Shown one piece after another: positions 57,954 to 64,000 of a stretch of DNA of 64,000 bases. The DNA is from Panacagrimonas sp041603235 (GTDB lineage: Bacteria; Pseudomonadota; Gammaproteobacteria; Nevskiales; Nevskiaceae): positions 1 to 64,000 of the forward strand of contig JBFIES010000006.1 in NCBI GenBank assembly GCA_041603235.1. The letters run 5' to 3'. The translations under genes were made by a program, and so were the position numbers. Numbering within the stretch: the first letter of the stretch is position 1; each line of letters begins with the position of its first letter. Below the pieces are notes generated by a model. It was given only the letters and a program-made list of their open reading frames with translations, was not told the DNA's origin and made no database searches.

Positions 57954-59031
57954 GCTCAATCCGTTTCTCAAGTTGTTCGCAGCGCTGGATGAGTTCAGCT
58001 TCGTCGGACGCGGTCACTGTCACGTGTCCAACTTTGCGTTTGGGTTTGGGCGTCTTGCCGTAATCATGCAGATGCGCACCCGGCACGGCGACGATCTGCT
58101 GTGTTTCGATGGCATCGCCAATCAGGTTGTACATGCACGATGCGCCTCGCAATGCGGTCGAACCCAGTGGCAGGCCCGCAATGGCGCGCAAATGATTTTC
58201 AAATTGCGACGTTTCCGCACCTTCAATAGTCCAGTGGCCTGAGTTGTGAACGCGCGGTGCAATCTCGTTTGCCAGCAGTTCGCCATCGGCCACAAAGAAT
58301 TCGAACGCGAGCACGCCGACATAGTTCAGATGCTCGGCCACCTTGCGGGCGTGGGCTTCAGCCTGCGCCTGCAGCGGATCATTTGCACGCGGGGTAGACA
58401 CTCTCAGGATGCCATCGCGATGAACATTCTCCACCACGGGATAAAACGCCATCTCGCCGTTGGCGGATCGAACCGAGATGCAGGAGATTTCGCGCTGGAA
58501 TTTAACGAAAGCCTCCATGATCAGAGCCTGACCGGAGAGCCTGTCCCAGGCCTGGTCCAGATCCTGCTCTGAACGCAGTACGGCCTGGCCCTTGCCGTCA
58601 TAACCCATGCGCCGCGTCTTGAGAACCGCTGGAAGCCCGACATTCTTGGCCGCAATATTCAGTGCCTCCCGCGCGGCGACTGGCATGTAGCGCGGCACCG
58701 GGATGTTCAGTTTGTCGAACATCCTTTTTTCATCAAGGCGATCCTGCCCGGCCAGCAAGGCGTTCGGCGCGGGGAACATCGGCACGTGCTGCGAAACATA
58801 ATCTGCCGCCTGTGCGGGTACGTTCTCAAATTCAAACGTAGCCACGTCACAGTTCGCACAGAATTTTTCCAGTGCGTTGTCATCGTTGTATGCGGCGCGC
58901 TGATGATCTCCCAGCGCGGCAGCACAGGCTTCTTCAGCCGGATCAAGGAAGACAAACGACAAGCCCAGCGGATAACCCGACAAGGCCAGCATCCGACCCA
59001 GCTGGCCGGCTCCGAGAATCCCGATACGCAT
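57943..59031 (-). CDS. purK: 5-(carboxyamino)imidazole ribonucleotide synthase
   Basis: The 362-residue ATP-grasp enzyme carboxylates AIR with bicarbonate in purine synthesis. GILGAGQLGRMLA (residues 3-15), the ATP-binding TRRMGYDGKGQ (about 139-149), EISCISVR and the metal-binding EFFVADGELLANEIAPRVHNSGHWT segment are present. Its start overlaps the purE stop by 1 bp, giving the usual purEK pair. Confidence 0.97.
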   Translation of the reverse strand: MRIGILGAGQLGRMLALSGYPLGLSFVFLDPAEEACAAALGDHQRAAYNDDNALEKFCANCDVATFEFENVPAQAADYVSQHVPMFPAPNALLAGQDRLDEKRMFDKLNIPVPRYMPVAAREALNIAAKNVGLPAVLKTRRMGYDGKGQAVLRSEQDLDQAWDRLSGQALIMEAFVKFQREISCISVRSANGEMAFYPVVENVHRDGILRVSTPRANDPLQAQAEAHARKVAEHLNYVGVLAFEFFVADGELLANEIAPRVHNSGHWTIEGAETSQFENHLRAIAGLPLGSTALRGASCMYNLIGDAIETQQIVAVPGAHLHDYGKTPKPKRKVGHVTVTASDEAELIQRCEQLEKRIEHEH

Positions 59032-59546
59032 CAGAGGGTCAGCGGTTCGTCAGCCAGCACTTTCTGTGTCTGTGCGGCGCGCCACTCGTCCAGTCTGCGG
59101 GCCAGTCTTGCGTCCTGCGTGGCCAGCACGGCGGCGGCGAGCAATGCGGCGTTGATGGCACCGGCGCGGCCGATCGCCAGCGTGCCCACCGGAATGCCGG
59201 CCGGCATCTGCGCAATGGAGAGTAGCGAATCCATGCCGCTGAGCGCCTTGCTCTGGACCGGCACGCCAAAAACCGGAAGCCGCGTCTTGGCCGCGCACAT
59301 GCCCGGCAGATGCGCGGCGCCACCGGCACCGGCGATGATCACTTTCAGACCGCGCCCGACTGCCTGCTCGGAATATTCAAACAGCAGATCCGGCGTGCGG
59401 TGCGCAGAAACGACGCGGCATTCATGCGCAATCTTCAGATCGGTCAGGGTTTGCGCCGCATTGGCCATGGTTTCCCAATCGGATCGGGACCCCATGATGA
59501 TGCCAACCAGCGGCTTCACTTTTGATTTTATTGCAGTGCGGGCCAT
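59031..59546 (-). CDS. purE: 5-(carboxyamino)imidazole ribonucleotide mutase
   Basis: The 171-residue class I PurE moves the carboxyl group from N5-CAIR to C4. GIIMGSRSDWETM (about residues 15-27), SAHRTPD (about 49-55), AGAGGAAHLPGM (about 71-82) and the PVQSKALSG loop are conserved. First gene of purEK. The upstream gap to sufT is 104 bp. Confidence 0.97.
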   Translation of the reverse strand: MARTAIKSKVKPLVGIIMGSRSDWETMANAAQTLTDLKIAHECRVVSAHRTPDLLFEYSEQAVGRGLKVIIAGAGGAAHLPGMCAAKTRLPVFGVPVQSKALSGMDSLLSIAQMPAGIPVGTLAIGRAGAINAALLAAAVLATQDARLARRLDEWRAAQTQKVLADEPLTL

Positions 59547-59650
59547 CCGAGGCTCCGTTACTAAAGAGGAATTATGGCATCGACGCCGTGCGGACGAAAC
59601 GTGGCGGGTTTACCATGCACGTTCGTTCTCACCGGTTTGACTGTCAACGC

Positions 59651-60199
59651 ATGTCCTCCAGCCAAGAATCTGTGCGGCTGACCCGCGATGTTGTGGGCGT
59701 CCTGATCCCGCAAGGGACCAAGGTCGAATTGCCTGAAGGCGCCGAAGCGCAAATCACGCAAGCGCTTGGCGGTAGCTATACCGTGCTCGTGCAGGGCCAC
59801 CTTTTCCGAATTGAGGGCAAGGACGGCGACAGCCTCGGTAAAGCGCCGCTGAAGGGCCCGGAACTGCCCGACGACGCCAGCGACGATGACATCGAGAAGG
59901 CCGTATGGTCGCAACTACATACTTGTTACGACCCTGAAATTCCGGTGGATATCGTCGAGCTGGGCCTGATCTACAAATGTGAGCTGGAACATCTGGGCGA
60001 CGGAAACCGCCGCGCCAACGTCACCATGACCCTCACCGCACCCGGCTGCGGCATGGGCGATATTCTCGTGGCAGACGTGAAATCCAAGGTTCTGGCCGTG
60101 CCCAGCGTGACCGAGGCCGAAGTGGACCTGACCTTTGACCCGCCCTGGACCCGCGACATGATGTCCGAGGAAGCGCAGCTGCAAGTCGGCTTCATGTAG
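59651..60199 (+). CDS. sufT: SufT-like (DUF59/MIP18) Fe-S maturation protein
   Basis: The 182-residue protein starts SSSQESVRLTRDVVGVLIPQG, the conserved N-terminal barrel-like domain of SufT. The DUF59 domain follows (about residues 80-175) with CYDPEIPVDIVELGLIY, LTAPGCGMGDILVADV and DPPWTRDMMSEEA. It is expected to assist transfer of Fe-S clusters to client proteins. No suf operon is present in the window. The chosen ATG fits the family; one at 59615 is in frame but longer. Confidence 0.9.
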   Translation: MSSSQESVRLTRDVVGVLIPQGTKVELPEGAEAQITQALGGSYTVLVQGHLFRIEGKDGDSLGKAPLKGPELPDDASDDDIEKAVWSQLHTCYDPEIPVDIVELGLIYKCELEHLGDGNRRANVTMTLTAPGCGMGDILVADVKSKVLAVPSVTEAEVDLTFDPPWTRDMMSEEAQLQVGFM

Positions 60200-60310
60200 G
60201 CAAGTGCGCCTTCGCCGGCGCGTCGTGTTTCAATCCGGGATTCAATTGGAGTTCAATCGCGCTTCAGGCCACGACCTCATACTTTTGACACGTTGATTTT
60301 GGAGACTCCC

Positions 60311-60922
60311 ATGCGCCGTCTGCTGCCGCTTCTCACCGCCTCGATTGCTGCCATGCTGGCGGCCTGCGTCACGATCAACGTCTATTTTCCGGCGGCAGCT
60401 GCGCAGGCCGCTGCAGACCGCGTTATTGATGAAGTCTGGGGCGGCAGCGCTGCGCCAGCTCCGGCCGCACCTCCCGCAGGTGAGACCTCCTCGTCACAGA
60501 CGCTGCCTGTTTGGCGAAATGTCGCTGCGAGTGCGCTGGGTTTCCTTATTCCGGCTGCGCATGCGGCTGACCCTGACCTCGATATTTCCTCGCCTTCCAT
60601 CAAGCAGCTGACTAGCAGCATGGAATCCCGCTTTCCCGATCTGGTGCCCTATCTGGAAAGCGGCGCGATCGGCATTGGTATCAACGGCTTCATCGAAACC
60701 CGGGATGCGAGCCTGATTCCCCTGCCCAAGCGCAATGCGGTGCGGACCTTGCTGGCCAACGAGAACGCCGATCGCAGCGCGCTCTACCGCGAGATCGCCC
60801 AAGCCAATGGCAAGGCCGAGTGGGAAACCCAGATTCGCGAAGTGTTTGCCAAGCGCTGGATCGCCCGGGCCAAATCCGGCTGGTACGTGCAAACCTCTGT
60901 GGATAGCTGGAAGCGCAAGTAA
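60311..60922 (+). CDS. DUF1318 (YdbL-like) lipoprotein
   Basis: The 203-residue lipoprotein (lipobox AAC, Cys about 19) begins its mature part with CVTINVYFPAAAAQAAADRVIDEVWG, the N-terminal mark of the DUF1318 family. An Ala/Pro-rich insert and a second hydrophobic LGFLIPAAHA follow. The C-terminal domain (about 110-200) resembles YdbL: GINGFIETRD, LANENADRSALYREIAQ and AKSGWYV. The ydbH and ynbE genes found beside ydbL in E. coli are absent here. GGAG precedes the ATG. Confidence 0.85.
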   Translation: MRRLLPLLTASIAAMLAACVTINVYFPAAAAQAAADRVIDEVWGGSAAPAPAAPPAGETSSSQTLPVWRNVAASALGFLIPAAHAADPDLDISSPSIKQLTSSMESRFPDLVPYLESGAIGIGINGFIETRDASLIPLPKRNAVRTLLANENADRSALYREIAQANGKAEWETQIREVFAKRWIARAKSGWYVQTSVDSWKRK

Positions 60923-61045
60923 GGCGCACTTGTAGGCCGGATAGGCGCCGCCGCGCGGGGTTACCCGGATCGAAAGTTGTCGGCAGCCGCGTTAGGCTCT
61001 GGATTCTGATTTCCAACCTTAACGCGCTGTGCGCTGTCGATCGCC

Positions 61046-62032
61046 ATGCTCAATCCCCTCGCCCGTTATCCTGAAGTCCAGCAAGCCTCCGGCCGCAGCA
61101 TGCTGCCGATCACCCTGATTGGCGGTTTCCTTGGTGCCGGCAAGACCACCCTGCTCAACAGTTTGCTGTCGCAAGGTGATGGCCGCCGTCTGGCCGTGCT
61201 GGTCAATGATTTTGGCGCCCTCAACATCGATGCCAAGCTGGTGGTGAATGTCGAAGGCGGCAAGATGGAACTCGCTAACGGCTGCATCTGCTGCGACATC
61301 CGCGATGATCTCGTTGCCGGAATCGAAACCCTGCTCGCCTCCGAGCCTGCGCCGGAACAGCTGGTCATTGAAACCAGCGGCGTATCTGACCCGATGAACA
61401 TCGTTTGCACCTTCAATACCTCGAAAGTGCGTCGCAGCGTCTTTTTGGAAAACGTCATCACCGTGGTGGATGCCCTGCATGCCCTAGACGCGCGCGACGC
61501 AGAATGGAATGCCCTGTTCGAACGTCAGATTCGCGGCGCTTACATGATCGTGCTCAACCGCACCAAGCTCGCCGGCGCAGAACAAACGCAGAAAGTCCGC
61601 GAACTCATCAGCGAACTGATGCCGACCGCGGCTGTTTTTGAAACCGAGGACGGCACGGTGCCGCTGGGCGTGTTGCTCGGTGACTCGCGCATTGGCCAAT
61701 CCACCTTCCGACCCGAACCGACGATGTACGCGGGCTCGCACCCATTCGAATCCATGGTCTTCAAGACCGAGAAACCGATTCGCCGCGTCGACTTCGTGAA
61801 GCTCATGAGAGAGCTGGTGGAGGTCACCTACCGGGTGAAGGGCTTCATCAATTTCCGCAACTACCCACTGACCACCTTGTACCAGAAGGTCGGCAACTTC
61901 GAGTCCTATGTGGACGGTGGAAGCTGGGGCGTCACCACGCCGATGACTGAACTCGTTCTGATCGGGGTCAAGAAGAATTTTGATCCGGCGAAAATTACGA
62001 AAGCGCTCGAAGCCTGTTGCGCTGATTCATAG
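61046..62032 (+). CDS. COG0523 (CobW-like) metal-handling GTPase
   Basis: The 328-residue G3E-family GTPase has the P-loop GGFLGAGKTT (residues 26-35), the metal motif C80-I-C82-C83 (NGCICCDIRDD), a Walker B-like LVIETSGVSDP and a C-terminal CobW_C domain (about 245-325). Members deliver zinc, cobalt or other metals. The clustered B12 genes lie 21 kb away, so cobalt is not specially favoured. No Zur box was seen. ATG codons at 61046 and 61100 are both possible. Confidence 0.88.
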   Translation: MLNPLARYPEVQQASGRSMLPITLIGGFLGAGKTTLLNSLLSQGDGRRLAVLVNDFGALNIDAKLVVNVEGGKMELANGCICCDIRDDLVAGIETLLASEPAPEQLVIETSGVSDPMNIVCTFNTSKVRRSVFLENVITVVDALHALDARDAEWNALFERQIRGAYMIVLNRTKLAGAEQTQKVRELISELMPTAAVFETEDGTVPLGVLLGDSRIGQSTFRPEPTMYAGSHPFESMVFKTEKPIRRVDFVKLMRELVEVTYRVKGFINFRNYPLTTLYQKVGNFESYVDGGSWGVTTPMTELVLIGVKKNFDPAKITKALEACCADS

Positions 62033-62129
62033 CACGACATACGCGGGCTTTGGCCGCTGATGCAGGATCGTTTGTCCCAGCTACGCGGACGAACGCAAAT
62101 TTTGACTGAGCCAAGGAAGATGCCCCGAC

Positions 62130-63050
62130 ATGAGTAATGAGAACGCCGAAGTTGTAGCGAAGTGCCGCGAGTCCTCGAGATGCGGCGCCATCGAAACCAT
62201 CATCGAGCCACACGAGAAGGACCTCGGCGGTTTCTCGGTTCGGCGCGTGCTCCCAACCATCGGGCGTAAGTCGCTTGGGCCATGGGTGTTCTTTGACCAA
62301 ATGGGGCCGGCGGAATTTCCCGCTGGCCCCGGCATTAACGTGCGGCCTCACCCTCACGTCAATCTGGCCACGGTGACCTATCTTTTTGAGGGCGAGATCC
62401 TGCACCGCGATTCGCTTGGGAGTGTCCAGGCCATCGTTCCCGGAGATATCAACCTGATGGTCGCGGGCCGGGGCATTGTGCATTCGGAACGCGAGCGTGA
62501 GCAGCGCACGCAAAGTCCACGACGGTTGCACGGCCTGCAACTGTGGATGGCATTGCCGCAAGACGACGAAGAAACCGAGCCCGAGTTTCATCATTATCCG
62601 TCGGCTGATATTCCGGCAGCGGAAGTCGACTGCGTAAGGCTTCGGGTGATGATCGGTCAGGCCTACGGCCTCACCTCCCCGGTGAAGACTTTCTTCAACA
62701 CGCTTTATGTCGAGGCGCTGCTCGAGGCCGGGCAGAAGTTGCAGTTGCCCGACGGGGCGGAGGAACGCGCGGTTTATGTTGCCGAGGGCGAACTCAGCGC
62801 GCAGGGGAGCACCATTGCACAACACGCCATGGCTGTATTCGCTGATGAGCGCGGCCTGAGCATCACGGCCAGCAAGACCTCACGTATCGCCATTATCGGC
62901 GGCGAGAAAATTGGCAAGCGTTTCATGGAGTGGAATTTTGTTTCCAGCAGCAGGGAAAGAATCGAACAGGCCAAGCGCGACTGGCGTGAAGGGCGATTTC
63001 CGAAAGTACCTGGTGACGAAGAAGAATTCATTCCGCTTCCAGGGAGCTGA
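62130..63050 (+). CDS. Pirin family cupin protein
   Basis: The 306-residue bicupin has metal ligands H74 and H76 (RPHPHVNLATVTYLFEG), H118 and E120 (GIVHSE), as in pirin. The conserved GPWVFFDQMGP is present. Bacterial pirins have quercetinase or redox-sensing roles, so the function is not certain. It precedes the epoxide hydrolase gene by 76 bp on the same strand. Confidence 0.9.
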   Translation: MSNENAEVVAKCRESSRCGAIETIIEPHEKDLGGFSVRRVLPTIGRKSLGPWVFFDQMGPAEFPAGPGINVRPHPHVNLATVTYLFEGEILHRDSLGSVQAIVPGDINLMVAGRGIVHSEREREQRTQSPRRLHGLQLWMALPQDDEETEPEFHHYPSADIPAAEVDCVRLRVMIGQAYGLTSPVKTFFNTLYVEALLEAGQKLQLPDGAEERAVYVAEGELSAQGSTIAQHAMAVFADERGLSITASKTSRIAIIGGEKIGKRFMEWNFVSSSRERIEQAKRDWREGRFPKVPGDEEEFIPLPGS

Positions 63051-63126
63051 GGCTATGGCGAGGGCGGCGCACTATTCGGTGCCCATCTGCTGATCGCAGA
63101 ATCCAGAATGACCACGGAGATCAAAC

Positions 63127-64000
63127 TTGTCCATCGAGCCGTTTCAAATCCAGATTTCAGATGAGGTTCTGATCGACCTGCGCGAGCGGCTCGCCCGCAC
63201 CCGATGGCCCGACGACTTTGCCAACGATGATTGGCGCTATGGCACCAACACCGCATACCTGAAATCGCTCTGCCAGTATTGGGAGAAAGAGTTTGACTGG
63301 GCGGCCGTGCAGGAACAGATCAACCAGTACTCGCACTTCAAGACAGGAGTGGAAGGCAACCCGATCCACTTCATTCACGAACGCGGAAAAGGACCCAATC
63401 CCAAGCCCTTGATCCTCAGCCACGGCTGGCCGTGGACGTTCTGGGATTTCAAGAAAGTGATTCGCCCGCTAACGGACCCGGTGGCTTTTGGCGGCAAGGC
63501 TGAAGACGCCTTTGACGTGGTGATTCCCTCGCTTCCCGGCTACGGTTTTTCGACGCCGCTGCGGCAGCCCGGTATCAATTTCTGGCGCACTGCGGACATG
63601 TGGGTAGACCTGATGGAGCAGCTTGCTTATCCCCGATTTTACGCACACGGTAACGATTGGGGCGCCATTTTGACTTCGCAACTCGGGCACAAGCACGCTG
63701 ATCGGGTGCTGGGTATTCACCTGACCTTGCCCACGCCCTTGACCGTACTGACAGGCAAGTGGCCGGCCGATTCCGAGTTTGATGAAGACCCGGACAAGCT
63801 GGCCAAGAATCAGCACTTCTTCGGCGCAGAGAGTGGCTACTCCGCCATTCAAGCGACCAAGCCGCAAACCCTGACGCACGGCATCAATGATTCTCCGGCT
63901 GGCCTGTGCTCGTGGCTGCTGGAGAAGCGCCGCACCTGGAGTCACTGTGAAGGGGACGTAGAAACCCGTTTCAGCAAGGATGAGCTATGTGCCGTGATGA
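63127..64000 (+). CDS. Epoxide hydrolase (N-terminal-domain type), cut by window edge
   Basis: The first 291 codons of an alpha/beta-hydrolase of the microsomal epoxide-hydrolase type are present. The N-terminal EHN domain (about residues 1-85) begins SIEPFQIQISDEVLIDLRER, the oxyanion motif is HGWP at 99-102, and the nucleophile Asp177 lies in HGNDWG. A serine would stand here in esterases, so aspartate supports epoxide hydrolase. The only usable start in frame is the TTG at 63127, with GGAG at 7 nt. The C-terminal Tyr, Glu and His are outside the window. Confidence 0.9.
   Translation, partial: MSIEPFQIQISDEVLIDLRERLARTRWPDDFANDDWRYGTNTAYLKSLCQYWEKEFDWAAVQEQINQYSHFKTGVEGNPIHFIHERGKGPNPKPLILSHGWPWTFWDFKKVIRPLTDPVAFGGKAEDAFDVVIPSLPGYGFSTPLRQPGINFWRTADMWVDLMEQLAYPRFYAHGNDWGAILTSQLGHKHADRVLGIHLTLPTPLTVLTGKWPADSEFDEDPDKLAKNQHFFGAESGYSAIQATKPQTLTHGINDSPAGLCSWLLEKRRTWSHCEGDVETRFSKDELCAVM

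Overview
The window is a GC-rich bacterial chromosome segment, almost certainly from a gammaproteobacterium. Support comes from the gene orders pilMNOPQ-aroK-aroB, ampD-ampE, purE-purK, gltB-gltD and tsaD/rpsU-yqeY-dnaG-rpoD, together with a type B L31 protein and a GT51/transpeptidase PBP1A. A rubredoxin-fused alkane hydroxylase and an AtoE-type fatty acid permease point to an environmental, hydrocarbon- and lipid-using organism, perhaps on the Nevskiales/Xanthomonadales side of the class. That placement is inference. No prophage, CRISPR array or rRNA operon is present.

Layout. 1-1216 is an accessory edge: an orphan DUF2384 (MbcA/ParS/Xre) antitoxin-like gene, phased repeats that look like integrase arm sites, an intact tRNA-Arg(CCG) and the 5' half of a second one. 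1220-11547 carries a metallo-beta-lactamase-fold hydrolase, a small helical protein plus AtoE permease, a lipoprotein GH5 glycosidase, and glutamate synthase gltB-gltD. 11769-20514 is a long minus-strand run, pilM-N-O-P-Q, aroK, aroB, a dGTPase-like gene and a RAYT-like transposase that has lost its HUH histidines. Diverging from pilM is ponA (PBP1A) with a co-translated unknown gene. 23829-32405 holds gltA, rpmE2, several small or poorly characterised genes, a pteridine-reductase-like SDR, uppP and rfbB.

32494-41499 contains an M16 protease, ampD-ampE-btuF on the plus strand, and cobO-type adenosyltransferase and btuB on the minus strand. btuB lies behind a clear cobalamin riboswitch, so uptake (BtuB, BtuF) and adenosylation of B12 are clustered. 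41735-48961 is the macromolecular-synthesis cluster rpsU-yqeY-dnaG-rpoD. It is interrupted between yqeY and dnaG by an alkB-rubredoxin fusion and a divergent AraC regulator, with an 11-bp direct repeat at 21-bp spacing between them. The primase DnaG has lost all four zinc ligands.

48925-51685 looks like an insertion next to rpoD: the last 18 codons of rpoD recur 2.7 kb downstream, followed by a similar terminator, and enclose decayed sequence plus one large unique lipoprotein gene. 51749-64000 holds a MshEN-lytic transglycosylase fusion, a DUF4239 membrane protein, a thioredoxin/DUF255 protein, an orphan ParA, purE-purK with a trailing MBL hydrolase and zinc-ribbon membrane protein, SufT, a DUF1318 lipoprotein, a COG0523 GTPase, a pirin and a truncated epoxide hydrolase.

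The best candidates for new biology are the zinc-less primase beside the AraC/alkB insertion, the rpoD-flanked insertion, the c-di-GMP-type sensor fused to a lytic transglycosylase, the HUH-dead RAYT in the dgt operon, and the split tRNA-Arg/arm-site edge.
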